From NCBI GenBank assembly GCA_036571765.1, contig BROE01000018.1:10580743-10644742 (forward strand): DNA of 64,000 bases, given 5' to 3'. Both the position numbers and the translations under genes were made by a program. A model generated the notes under the pieces. The model saw only the letters and a program-made list of their open reading frames with translations, was not told the origin of the DNA and did not search any database. Shown piece by piece: positions 12,695 to 23,195 of the stretch; within the stretch, counting starts at the first letter, position 1; every line of letters starts with the position of its first letter. The DNA comes from Plecoglossus altivelis (lineage: Eukaryota > Chordata > Actinopteri > Osmeriformes > Plecoglossidae).

Positions 12695-15600
12695 CTGCAG
12701 GGCCAAAAAAAGAGACAGCAATAGTCTTGAGCTTTAGAATGCAGTTGTGCTACGTAACAAAACCTTTCTCTTGGCAGTTTCTGTCTTCATTTGGCCATAC
12801 TCCTTTCATAAAGTGTCAGTGTTCTGATAAAACATGAACTAACATGAGCCAACATATTAGTAAGCAGTGTTGTGACAGTGCTGTTTTAAGGCTTCAGCTG
12901 TGGCATAATGTGCTTTACTTTCACTGTTAGGCATTAGCAGATTCCTTTGTTTCAACACATATAATGTTATCATGCCAAACTGGTCGGGTACAGTTACATT
13001 CATGGATTTCTACTGGGATTATTAGTACTACATCTCCATGGTGACAGTTGATATCGGGTGTAGTGACACAGTTCCACAGCTCCTGCGGGAATGCTACTGT
13101 TTGAAGCCAGGATGTGAGGTCATTCTGACGAGCTCGGTATAGCGTGAGGAGAGCTGCTGGCTCTATCACCTGATATCTCTCCCTACTGTCTCGCTCCTTC
13201 TCCAGGGAGATGCACATATAGATGTGAGGAGAGTCACACACACACACACACACACTTCCCTCCACCCCTTCCATGTTCTCACCTGCTCCTGGCCCAGGAT
13301 AATGACTCCTCCAGGTTTAATTGGGTGCCAGGGGGCCAGGTTGTCCCCAGTGCCCAGGCGTTCGCCATCCTGATAGGCCTCCCAGAAGCCATCCCTAGTC
13401 GTCCAGGTGATGCAGATATGGTGCCAACGTCCGTCGCTCACTGATAAAGGCAACTGGGCCACCTGGGATAAGGCAAGGGTGGCCAAGTGTCAACTAGACA
13501 GTAAGTTTGCAACACGCATAGCCACTTGGGCCAATACATCGAAAGACTTAAGTAGATAATAACCCAGGCTTAGGTACACCAAAACAAGATTAGGCATGCA
13601 ATGCCCAGAATTTGCTTGTGAAGACTATGCTTAGCAGGAAAGACCAAATAGGGATGTTTACAATCAGCTGATCCATTTACAGAATGGTCCAAAATCTCTA
13701 AGGGGGGTACGATTTCCAGTTAAGGAGGGATAGTGAGTGGGCTTTCTGCGTCAGTACAAAAACCACCGCAGTGATGTAATCCACGAGGTCATCGGGAGTC
13801 AGTGAACAGCAGTAGATATGAAAGATATTAAATCACAAGTGTTTTAAATGGGACAATGTTGTATCAAAGCCAGGAATGTTAGAAACAAAGATCAAAAGCA
13901 GCTGCGACAAAACAACGACATTACGGCGTTAGTGAGATCAGTGACTTCATGTTCCATTGAGAGTCAATCGCAGGGGACCTCTTGAGTAATATTCTCCTTG
14001 GATTAGAATGACAGCACCAGCTGACAGAACAACAGGAGGCAGGCTGCTGTGTAGGTGGCTCTTTCCGCCCTCTCATAATATCCCTCGCAAAAGCAGACCT
14101 ATGACACCAAAGGTCTCGCGTCAAATTGCCTTTGAGCCTAAGCCAATCACAGAGTGCATTGACACCATTATCTCTTTCTAAGCCTCTAATCTTATGCCAA
14201 CAAACGCAGACTGTAGTGTTCGGATGAGGTGAGAAGCTAGAGTTGTTGTCATGATGACGTGTTTGTTTTTGAATCGCTAGTCATGTAACAAAGGCAAACA
14301 ACTCTTTTTGTAAGCTGCGTAATGTTCATATTACACTGCCACAGACACAAAGTGGGTTTTGAGTCCATACTGATCTTCTGCATATTGCATGAGACTATCA
14401 CAGCAGCGATATTGACCAAAATTACAACCACAGCTTCACATTACCTGCAACTTCAGTCTGGTAATTGAGTGTACCGGAAGCTACAGTGAAGGTACATCAT
14501 GAAGATTATGAATCCTTTTAATTCTGTGTGGGTCTTTCCATCAGCGTGAAAACTAAAACAGACAAAAATATATTGATTCCTGTTTTTGTCTTCCATATTT
14601 TCTCAGAATGATGTTCTGTTGATAAGACGGTTTAACTTGCTGCTTCTGTTACGTATATGTAGACCCCAAAACCATGTCTGATTTGACAGAATGTGGCTGT
14701 ACTCAGTGCAGTTTAAAGTTTCAATTCATGCATTCGTGTTGTGCATGTAGAAGGGTTCTGCAGCCATCCCTTAGTAAACCCAGAATCATCTCCCTCTGGG
14801 GTTTATTACCACTATGAAGAAATTCTATTCTGGCTGTACTTTACAGTGATCATATTCACCATGTTGCCCTATCTTTGGTACTGTACTGAACTAACTATCC
14901 TCCATTGCTTCGCTATATTTTACTTTCCCTCGGCAGCTCGGATATCCTTACCCTCCTTAGCATCGCTCGCGCTCTCTCTCTCTTCTGTCAGACCCACACA
15001 TGTATAATGCAGGGCGAAGGGAGAGCTGTAGGGAGTCCTGTCTATGCCAATAAGCCAGATTCCTAACGTAAACAAAAAAATATCCTCCCCAAAGACCAAA
15101 TGTGTTTCGAAACTTCAGCTAAACTCGAATCCTCTTGTCGTCTCAGAGGCCAAGCTTCTGCAACAATCCACAGTTTAATACTACCCATTCAAATATCTCC
15201 ATTGCCATATTTGTATTCCTTTGAAGGCAGAACCCACTGCAATATTTATTTGTAGCCGCCTGAACTGTCTTGATTCTGACGGAATTGTCTGTGACTAGAC
15301 CTCAATCACGTAAAACATACAGAACAGGACTAACGCAAACGCAAGATACGAACAAAGAAATACAATTCCCGCTGGAGATCCATTTCCAACACCCATTACT
15401 ATCGGAATATAATATAGGATGTGAACTATTTGTCATCACTGTCAATGTGCTGCTTCACATCCAGTATATTCACATTTACATTAGGAATTTACCAGATGCT
15501 CTTATCCAGAGTGACTTACAGTGGGTACAGGGACATTCCCCCCCGAGGCAAAAAGGGAACAGTGCCTTGCCCAAGGGCACAACGTAATTCGGCATGGCTG

Positions 15601-16999
15601 GGATGCGAACCACCAAACTTCTGACTCCCTAACCACTCAGTCATTAGCCCCCCCCCCCCCTTCGTCTAACCCCCCTTCATGACAGTGATATGTTCCTACA
15701 GGAAGGTCTGAGAGACTCCAGTTTGGTCTTACCTTGTCGTTGACCAGCAGCTCTATGGGGTTAACCCCCCACTCGATCAGAACGATCTCATTAGCCTGTC
15801 CTGGGACGCCGTAGGAGAAAGGGGTCCCTATACCGGGGCTAGCACTGGACTTGAGCCACATGCACACGGTGAAGGCATACATCTCAGGCAGGCTCTTCTT
15901 GATGCGTCCGTACAGGTAGTTGGTACGCAGCGGCAGGGACACCTTGAAGTCCTCGGGCGACTTAAATGCATTGTTACCTGCAGGGCAGAGGGTCGCGGGG
16001 GAGGGGAAGGAATATCTTTAGATTTACAGAGGTAGACATCCAGCGAAGATGGGACGAGTGGAGGAGAAGATTTGTTTATTGATGAAAGTAAGGTTTTGAG
16101 TAGCGGCAGACTGTTTGACATTCATGATGTGTGGATACCAGACCACCATGCCATGATGTGTCAGTCAGAGACAAGCATGTTCCAGAGAGAGATAGTAAAG
16201 AGAATAAGAGATATGGAGGGAAGTAGAGCAGAGAATAAGAGGGTGCGAGCAGGGAAGCTCAGAGGCAGAATGTTGAAAGAAGTTATAGAGTGAGTGAAGG
16301 GGAGAGAGAGAGCATAGATGGAAAAATGCGTGTGTGAGAGAGAGTGAAAGAGAGAGGGCAGAGACATAGACGGACAAGGTCTGACTCACTCTTGTGTTTC
16401 AGACCACTTCACCATCACTGCTGTTATCGTAACCTCGATTAGAAACCATATTGTTCCCTCCATCTACCTGCGTGGAGTACTCTGCAGCCGAAACCTAACA
16501 TGTGCGGTTGGGAGCCCTGAACAAATGGCTCTATTACCCAATGCAGCCCCATTCATACAGGCCTGTAGGTTCATCTAGAGAGCAGCACTTCCTATTTCTT
16601 TGTGGCCTGATCATAAGGACCCAGACTCGCGCTGCCTAAAGCATCACCCAGCATAACCATCCACGTGAAAGAGATGAAGACATTGAGCCGTGCGTACTTC
16701 TCTCCAGCTCGGTGATCCTCTCCAGCAGGGAGTTGAGGGTGCTCTCGGTGCGCTGGCGGTGCGCCGCTGTCTCGTTGTAAAGCTGACTCTTCTCCTCCTC
16801 CAGCTCGGCCACCTTCTTCAGCAGCTGGCCCTCCAGCGCTCCCAGGCGGCTCCTCAGGAGCTCCCGCAGCTCCGCCGGGAAGGAGGCCCCGCCTCTGCCG
16901 CCGCTGCCTGACACGTTAGAGCGCTGCTGCTGCTGAAAGAAAGCAGGGGGGGAGGAAGGGGAGGGAGAGAGAGAAATTGAGAGTGTGAGAGACAGAGAG

Positions 17000-17055
<56 letters not shown>

Positions 17056-18947
17056 GGAGAGTGACAAAGAGAGACTGGGTCAGTTCATCTTCATAGATAT
17101 GATGCGCTCATTCAGTTGTTTAGAAAACAGGACAGAACCAAAAATCCTGTGCACCTTTCAGGTCAAGCATCTGTTTAGCACCCTTATTTTTACTGGTGAG
17201 AGGAATTCTGTCCATCTGCTCCAATGCGATTAGTTTCTCTCACATGCACAGACACCGTCGCACAAACACATTTACACACACACTTACAAACATATATTAT
17301 TACTGATCTACACACACTCCTCGCACATTCTCATGGGTGGCCTATGAGTTACATTGATCTATAGCCCCAGCAGTTATGGTAAGAAGGTTTAGATCAATGC
17401 TGGCATGATTAAAAAAGGAACATTTTATGTGTTATATTTGATCACTGCAGCAGTGTATCATTGATTTGATGATGGCATTAAAATGTTCATCATCGGAATG
17501 GCTATTGATGAGAGATAGAGAGAGAGAGACAGAGAGAGAGAATGAGAGAAATGGATGGATGGATGGATGGATGGATGGATGCATGGATGGAACTGTGCAA
17601 AGAGAATATGATTATTTTATATTTTGCGACGTGTAATGGTTTACTACTGGAACACGGATCATAATAAATTATTTACAACTGACGATGCTAAAGCCCCAAA
17701 ACAATTGTAAGATCAGTGCCCAGATTGCATCGAGCACCAAAACCAGCAATGACCTCAATATCATGCGATTCAGATTGTCGGCCCACATGGATTTATTGAA
17801 AGCTGCTCTGGATATGGAGGTAGTTGATGTACTATGGGGTTTGTAGAACAGCCTGGACCCACATTTACTATCTGCATTATAGATTCGATTTACTAAACTA
17901 ATATCCAATGCCTTTCGCAAAGTACACTGTTTGTGTTTTAAAGAATTGCATCAATGGTGCATGTGTCCGTATGTATACAATGTGACCAGGAATATTTCCC
18001 TATGAATGAGTAAAGGTGTTGCTCACATGTTTGACTAATGTGTCTAATTTTGCATTTACAAATTCACATCTCTGTGCCACGCAGTCTGTTGGCAGGACAC
18101 CAGTGCCATTGATTTCTCTCATTCATTTTGTATTCATTGAATACATTTTTAATCTTTGAGAGTATTTACAGTTGTGATTTTTGAATGATGAAAAAGGATT
18201 CCTTGCTTTGACACTGTGTGTACACGCGCCTTTGATCACAGTGTACAGCTGTGGCGCATGTAGTCTGCTGCACAGATTAGCAGGCATATAATAGGGCAGA
18301 ATTTAGGTTGTGAACACGAACGCACGCGCGCACATAACAAACGCGTCGCGTCGCACATGAATGTGTGTTTGCTTATGTTGGTAATTACCAAGTCATTTTG
18401 AAGTATGACTGAACTGCCCTTTCTGACCATAACACAATGTAAACATTCAATTAAAATAATGTGCGGTCTACATGCATGATGTGACCCTGTTAAATGCCCT
18501 CACCTCCAGGTTCTCCAGACGTCCCTTCAGGCTCTGCATGGTCTTTCCTAGCTGGTCTATGGTCTCTGCTGGGTCCCGTGGCAGGTCACCCATGGTGTTC
18601 TTGCTGTATTCCTTCCGCCTGGAGCTTTGACCCCGCGACTTGCTCGAGTCATCGGCAGCTGCCTCGCAGCGGGCAAGTTTAGAGTTCAGCTCCTTGATGG
18701 TCCCCTGTTGGCTGACAATAGTCTCCTTTTGCTGGAGAATGGTCTCACGGAGTTGGATGATGGTGTTTCTCAGTTCGTCCTCCACGGGACTGGTATTCTG
18801 GATGCGGTTTCCAGGGGAGCCCAGTGGACAGCCAGGCTCTGCGCCCGGAGGAATAGCAGAGCAGACGAAGCGGCTACCTGTCGCATCGTTTGCGATAACC
18901 GTGCGTCCACTCAAAAGGTATAAAACTCCAACTATAAAAGCAAGCAT
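12467..18947 (-). CDS. nptx2: Neuronal pentraxin 2 (Narp), complete five-exon coding region
   Basis: Coding exons 18947-18504, 16932-16698, 15977-15733, 13462-13283 and 12694-12467 join to 1332 nt, giving 443 residues plus TAA. The four introns (1571, 720, 2270 and 588 bp) are all GT-AG, with phases 0, 1, 0, 0. Layout: signal peptide about 1-19; heptad-rich coiled coil about 54-146 and 160-226; pentraxin domain about 237-440. The pentraxin signature HICITWTT is at 323-330. Cysteines 265 and 325 match the conserved intradomain pair. The family's calcium ligands appear as QEQ (366-368), D369 and the FDATQ segment. Sequons are N51 (weak, followed by P), N154, N201 and N405. Mammalian NPTX2 is about 431 residues. 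Known role of the family: a secreted activity-regulated protein that clusters AMPA receptors at excitatory synapses. The MGDLPRDP, HRQRTESTLN and GELSQFN segments favour NPTX2 over NPTX1 or NPTXR. I cannot tell which teleost paralogue (a or b) this is. Confidence 0.96.
13235..13255 (-). repeat. (TG)n run just after the nptx2 exon 4 donor
   Basis: About ten CA units on the plus strand, so (UG)n in the transcript, starting about 27 nt inside intron 4. Confidence 0.9.
13283..13462 (-). CDS. nptx2: nptx2 coding exon 4: pentraxin signature and first calcium ligands
   Basis: Residues 309-368, exactly 60 codons, phase 0 at both ends. It carries the pentraxin family signature H-x-C-x-[ST]-W-x-[ST] as HICITWTT, with C325 the partner of C265. 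The segment NLAPWHPIKPGGV is typical of neuronal pentraxins. The last three residues QEQ correspond to the Glu-Gln calcium ligands of C-reactive protein; the next ligand (Asp) opens exon 5. The acceptor is TTATCCCAG and the donor CAG|GTGAGA. A (TG)n run starts about 27 nt into the downstream intron. Confidence 0.96.
15472..15660 (-). mobile_element. tRNA-derived SINE in nptx2 intron 3
   Basis: Read on the minus strand, a tRNA-like head has an A box (TGACTGAGTGG) and a B box (GGTTCGCATCC), each 10/11 to the RNA polymerase III consensus. A body with TTGGGCAAGGCACT follows, then a tail containing CACTCTGGATAAGAGC and TAAATG-like sequence. That tail is very widespread in fish SINEs (V-SINE or HE1-like; exact family not fixed). 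It lies in the same orientation as nptx2. A run of 14 C at the head end (about 15648-15660) is a polymorphic homopolymer. Confidence 0.8.
15733..15977 (-). CDS. nptx2: nptx2 coding exon 3: start of the pentraxin domain
   Basis: Completes codon 227 and encodes 228-308. After a short linker (NNAFKSPEDF) the pentraxin fold begins with KVSLPLRTNYLYG. It continues through FTVCMWLKSS, where C265 is the first cysteine of the domain's conserved disulfide, then PGQANEIVLIEWG and the NDK end. The acceptor is CTCTGCCCTGCAG and the donor AAG|GTAAGA, phase 0. Similarity to mammalian NPTX2 in this exon is very high by eye. Just inside intron 3, 72 bp from this donor, lies a SINE. Confidence 0.96.
16698..16932 (-). 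CDS. nptx2: nptx2 coding exon 2: second coiled coil with two N-glycosylation sites
   Basis: Residues 149-226 plus the first base of codon 227. The acceptor reads TTTCTTTCAG, followed by three CAG codons; a fourth CAG supplies the splice AG, so alternative NAGNAG-type use could drop one or more Gln. The exon encodes a leucine-rich coiled coil and the conserved HRQRTESTLN block. Sequons N154 (NVS) and N201 (NET) match positions known in mammalian NPTX2. It ends ...ELER plus A, at donor GTACGC, phase 1. Spliced to exon 3 this gives AGT (Ser 227). The upstream open frame is only a translated (CT)n repeat and is not exon. Confidence 0.95.
16933..17067 (-). repeat. (CT)n tract forming an extended polypyrimidine tract before nptx2 exon 2
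   Basis: On the gene strand the last ~135 nt of intron 1 are almost all pyrimidine. A pure (CT)n run (about 16990-17060 on the plus strand as GA) is followed by CCCTCCCCTTCCTCC-type sequence and the TTTCTTTCAG acceptor. The repeat therefore merges with the splice-site pyrimidine tract. Confidence 0.85.
17551..17590. repeat. (ATGG)n microsatellite in nptx2 intron 1
   Basis: Ten ATGG units with one change, preceded by short GA runs (17510-17548). Confidence 0.95.
18504..18947 (-). CDS. nptx2: nptx2 coding exon 1: signal peptide and first coiled coil
   Basis: Residues 1-148. The start ATG at 18947 has A at -3 and is followed by a hydrophobic stretch beginning MLAFIVGVLYLL, a signal peptide probably cut near residue 19-20. 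C29, C40 and C94 lie in the N-terminal region that links subunits by disulfides in this family. A heptad-rich segment (LRNTIIQLRETILQQKETIV, from 60) starts the coiled coil. The segment NTMGDLPRDP (117-126) is a family hallmark. The exon ends after LENLE at a GTGAGG donor read on the minus strand (18503-18498), phase 0. The open frame runs only 11 codons into the intron before a stop. Confidence 0.96.
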
Positions 18948-19034
18948 ACTCGACCGATTGTATGCCCTAAGTCGTTGTTTCTTGCGAAATGTCTCCTTTC
19001 ACACAATTACACACGCTGAAAATATGTTTTGAAA

Positions 19035-19111
19035 TTATGAACTTCTCATGCTTTAATCGCCGACTGGGTAAATTTAGCAGTTGTATACATTTTAGATTGG
19101 AAACTGAGCAT
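19035..19111 (-). promoter_or_regulatory. nptx2: Upstream open reading frames in the putative nptx2 leader
   Basis: Within the inferred 5' leader, an ATG at 19111 opens a 21-codon frame ending TGA at 19046. That stop overlaps a second ATG (ATGA, at 19049), which opens a 4-codon frame ending TAA at 19035. Both end about 100 nt before the main start. Such frames often lower translation of the main product; whether these are in the mRNA depends on the true start site. Confidence 0.3.
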
Positions 19112-19357
19112 CTACTTGAAGTTAACAATAGCCTACCTCTAATAGTTAAAGTTCAAAATTCGAACACTGTCCCTGTAACCTTTTAACAAATGGAAAAAGA
19201 AAATCCACTTCTTAAATCTCAAATGAAAGTTAAACAAAAACACAGTCCACCGCAGGTTTTGATAGAGAACGACCTCAGTTACTTTGAAACGGTTGTCTCT
19301 GCTCCGGCAGTTTTGTTAGTGAATGGTGCGGAAAAGACAGTGATCTCGCTTTAGCAG

Positions 19358-19367
19358 ATTAATATAG
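19358..19367 (-). promoter_or_regulatory. nptx2: Candidate TATA box of nptx2
   Basis: On the minus strand the sequence reads CCTATATTAATC, about 415 bp upstream of the nptx2 start codon and next to a GCGCGCGC-rich stretch. If used, transcription would start near 19335 and the leader would be about 390 nt. No transcript data are available here, so the start site is inferred. Confidence 0.4.
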
Positions 19368-19421
19368 GGCGCGCGCACAGGCGCATCCGCTCATCGTCTG
19401 TTCACTCTTACTGAGTTTTGG

Positions 19422-19429
19422 CTACGTCA
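19422..19429 (-). promoter_or_regulatory. nptx2: CRE-like site (TGACGTAG) upstream of the nptx2 TATA box
   Basis: Minus-strand TGACGTAG matches the first six bases of the CREB consensus TGACGTCA, about 55 bp upstream of the TATA-like box. This is a typical distance for a CRE. Mammalian Narp is an activity-induced gene, so a CREB-type site here would fit. The function is inferred from motif and position only. Confidence 0.3.
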
Positions 19430-20033
19430 CCAGATCCCGGCAGATACGAGTCATGCCCTGAAAGTCTGTTGCTTCGTGAATTGAACATCATCCTTTGCAA
19501 ACCAATATGACTTTCTGGATGGTGTCTTCTGTATCGTGACATGCATAGACAGTTGGTTCGGGTGAGTAAGTTCGGGTGAGTCTGAAACTAGTAAACGAGG
19601 TTTCTTATCAGCTCAGGCGCACTGTACCCTACCCACGATTAAATATGTATTTGCAGTGAATATTAAATGGTGGATTGAATTTAGTACCTTGAAGTGTCAA
19701 CATCCACGTATTGTTGAAAAGCAGGTGAGTGGAATGAGTCACAAGGTTATACTGTAATATCACATTCCTACAGAGTAAGCATTGAAAAATGAGTGTGCAC
19801 ACCAATGTTGCCTTCACCTGATAATGACTAACTGTCAACAGATATGTATTTTTATTTTTATGAAGTCTGTCAGCTTTGAAAATCACCGTACACATTTTAA
19901 ACAGGATGCTGATTGCTCTTCAGTGGCCGTTGTCTGCAATATAAAATTGATTTGGACTATGTGCTTATCATGATAATGATTATTATTCCAGTCAATGATG
20001 CCTTCCATAAATAACTTGTGCAGATTCAACTGA

Positions 20034-20261
20034 CTATCTAGGGGGATTGTAGCTGATCATCATGACCCCCCCCCCAGTGTAGATGAGTGTCCAGGGAGTG
20101 GGGACCTGGAGGTCAGTTTGAGACACGTCTGCACACTCAGCTGCATGGAGCCGCAGCAGGTCCGGAGGGAGTGTGGCCTGCAAGCTGGGCAGGTTACAGC
20201 CAGTGAAAGACACATCCTGATCTGACAGAGCCTGCAGTCGTGGGGGATGGACTGTCACCAT
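20034..20261 (-). other. Unassigned open frame upstream of nptx2
   Basis: A 75-codon minus frame beginning MVTVHPPRLQALSDQDVSFT, with mixed protein-like composition, next to a polypurine tract. A stop lies three codons before the ATG. No family is recognised and no flanking exon was found. It starts about 700 bp upstream of the nptx2 TATA-like box. Confidence 0.15.
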
Positions 20262-20340
20262 GACAACCCTCTATGGTTCCCGTGGTGCTAAAGGACATCC
20301 TGCGCAGTCCCGTCTGAACTTCTCCTCTGGTGAATGATAA

Positions 20341-20735
20341 GACGGAGAAGAAGTCAGAGGGGAGTTGGAGGGGAGGGAGAAGGAGGGAGGCGGAGGGAGG
20401 AGGTGAAGGAGGCAGAGGGGATTCGAAGGGAAGGAAGTACGATCGGTGGACAGATGTGAGGGAGTCAGGGGGGAGGACAGAGGTGAGGATAGATGTGAGG
20501 TTGTTGGAGGGGAGGTTAATAGAGGCGTGGCTGGAGTCGAGGGGAGAAGGGAAACTGCGGATGAAAAGGGAAAGAGACAGAGGTCAGGGCGTTGGAGGAG
20601 GGGATAGAGTTGAGTACAGAGGTGAGGTTGTTGGAAGGGAGGTAGTTGGAGGTGGGGATGGAGTCGGTAGAGTCCAGGGGAGTATGGAGGCAACGGTGGG
20701 GAGGGGGAGGACTGAGGGGAGGGACTCAGACTGGA
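20341..20735. repeat. Polypurine stretch
   Basis: About 395 bp in which the plus strand is mostly G and A (GGAGGGAGG-type), with a loosely repeated AGGTGAGGTTGTTGGA motif. The proline/serine-rich minus frame and the glycine/arginine-rich plus frame across it are composition artefacts. Confidence 0.8.
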
Positions 20736-21118
20736 GGATTGGCGATGGATGACAACTTTGACTTCAATGGAGTTCGAGCAGCTCTGCTTCCCTTTGAAGT
20801 TAAGTGATGGTGGGATAAGAAAAAAAACCTGTTCTGAATATTGGGTGTTCTTTGGTTCTCCTTTTGATCATCTTCATTTTTCCAATTTGAAAACCCCCCA
20901 CTAACTGACTGAACCCTACTTATTGCAACACTCGCATCGAACAAGCCAATAATTGTAATAAAAAAGAATGCCTTTATTCTAGCCTTATATCCAGACATAG
21001 GTGGTTCATCAGTTTTCAAAGTGATATATTGGACACAACGAGGAATGGATTATACTTCAAGTAATTTCACGTCACAGAAGTCAATGACCAACACGCATAC
21101 ACAAAGACTACATACATA

Positions 21119-21201
21119 CACGCACGTACGCACGCACGCACGCACGCACGCACGCACGTACGTACGCACGCACGCACGCACGCGCACACACACACACACA
21201 C
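21119..21201. repeat. (CACG)n then (CA)n microsatellite
   Basis: Alternating purine-pyrimidine throughout: CACG and TACG units, then CA units. Such tracts are good Z-DNA formers. Confidence 0.95.
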
Positions 21202-23195
21202 TGTTGAATCAGCCAAGAGGCAGTGTGACACATCCCCTTCCCTCTCTATCTCCTGCTGGCTAATACCTGGTGATAATGGTTTGTCACTTAGCAGCCAGCC
21301 TGTATCAGAAGCTCTGTGACTCAGATGAACTGTCACCGCAGAATTATCTGGACACACACAGATAGAGCGAGAGATAGAGAGTCCGGAAGTATGAAAGAGT
21401 ACATGTCAAAACACCACACCCTCAAAAATGGTAAAACAGCAGCGTGATCCGCCCTCTGTCAGGTTTTTCCTAATTAACTGAACGATGACATGAGATTAAA
21501 GACAAATATCTTCATCTTTACATACACAGAAGAGTACAGGGGGTGACACATTCATGCCAGGCTCAATAATTAAATCTTCCATGTGCGTCAATCATGGGTC
21601 TTTCATGCTGAGATCCCACTGACGGGAGGACAGCTGTTTCCAGCACACACAAAAATCCGACTTTTCAAAAGCCTGCTCATGCCTTTGATGCCGACTGCTC
21701 TCCCCCAACGTTGAGAAATTCGATTTCCGTGTTTGGCAAGAGAAAGTGTGCAAAGCAGCCTCAGACTTCGTCTTCAAGGACCAGGTGTGCAGGAGTGAAG
21801 AAAGGTTCGGGTATCTAGAGAGTGGGTGACCTGGGCCGACCGACTACAATACCGGGCCAGACAGAGCGTCTGTCAATGACTCTCTCCAGCCTTCACACAC
21901 AGTAGAAGAACAAACGAGGATCAAGAAGTTGGACTTTGCGAAGGCTGCGACTCACTAAAGCCATACTTCAGAGCTCCTGCTCTATTGTTCACCTCACATA
22001 CATACAGAGTATCATGTTTAATCCTTTGAAATGTCTTCTGCTAGTCTTCACCATGAGTTCCGACCCCAAATGGAAGAGTTTGAGCGTAGCTGTGTGACAC
22101 GGCACAGCAAGAGTCGTTCTATGTCCTTTTGTCACAATATGTAGATTGGGAGGACTTTCTCCGCAAACACAAATAAACAGTCGATCGCAGCTTGCCCTTA
22201 CGTAATACCCAGTCTGCTCTCAAGGGGATGTGGGGAGGGGCAACCCACACAACACACGGATGGCCATCAGGCTTAGGAAGAAACGCAGAAGATTCCATAG
22301 ATTTGGTGGTTGTTTATTGTTTAAAAAGTTAGTGATGATGGCGTATGTTTCGTTTTCAAGACTGCATTCCAACCAATAAGTTGTCCATCCTGTTCTCCCT
22401 AGCCCCTACGTCTTCCTTGACAGATGTTCTACGCTTAAACGTATTAGGGGCTGTTCTCAGCCCCTCACCTTCTATTTTTGTACTTAAAATGGTAAACGTT
22501 GGCTCATCTTCTTATATAGAGAGCTACACATTTATATGGCTGCTTGTAACGTCAAAGTAAAAATATTTCACTGCTATATTTGAGTTTCTTTTGAGCCGCA
22601 CGAAATGACCCTGAATCCAGCCCATGGCGTGATCAGCAACTGAAAGGCACTCACCTGCACCTTGAATTCTTACCTTGAGAAATAGGACCCAGTCCACGTG
22701 CAGGATAACCAATCTCAACTTATTTTCTTTGCATGGTTCAGTTGAAGTAAGCAAGTTAATCATTTTTGATTGTCTTTGTTTTATTGCTTGCGTTGATATT
22801 GTATTAAAGAGATGTAACCGCCAGAGTGATTCATAGTGCAGTCTGCATAGTAAGAGCTTCTGGCAAGGTAATTTGGAAATAGTTTTGAGGGGGTGGAGAG
22901 CGCGTGGAGCAAGCGACAAGTGTTGATTGCAGTTGGAGATAAAAGTTTGAAGGGGCTTTGCTCAGAGCTAACTTATTGTAATTATGGTGATGTTCCATGG
23001 TGCCTTCAACATTCTCTGACCACTACTTAAACTAAAGTAAGTTACACATTACATTTGAAAGAGTCTGTCAACTGAATCCAGACCTCAAATGGCCTCTCAC
23101 TAAATATTAGGCCAAACCATTTTGAGAAGCCTCCATTTGGCGAGGTAAAATATTTAAGGTGCCACTTGTGTAACTGTCGTGGCACAATTACAGCA

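Larger units (their letters stand above)
19440..23195. other. Upstream flank of nptx2, no gene seen
   Basis: AT-rich DNA, the polypurine stretch and the CACG repeat. Possible distal promoter sequence for nptx2. Confidence 0.55.

Noticed and set aside
16636..17067. 143-codon minus frame starting with poly Ser-Leu
   Set aside because: The Ser-Leu part is the translated (CT)n repeat of nptx2 intron 1. Only 16698-16932 is exon.
20271..20752. Two 140-codon frames on opposite strands
   Set aside because: Both are products of polypurine composition, with no family resemblance.
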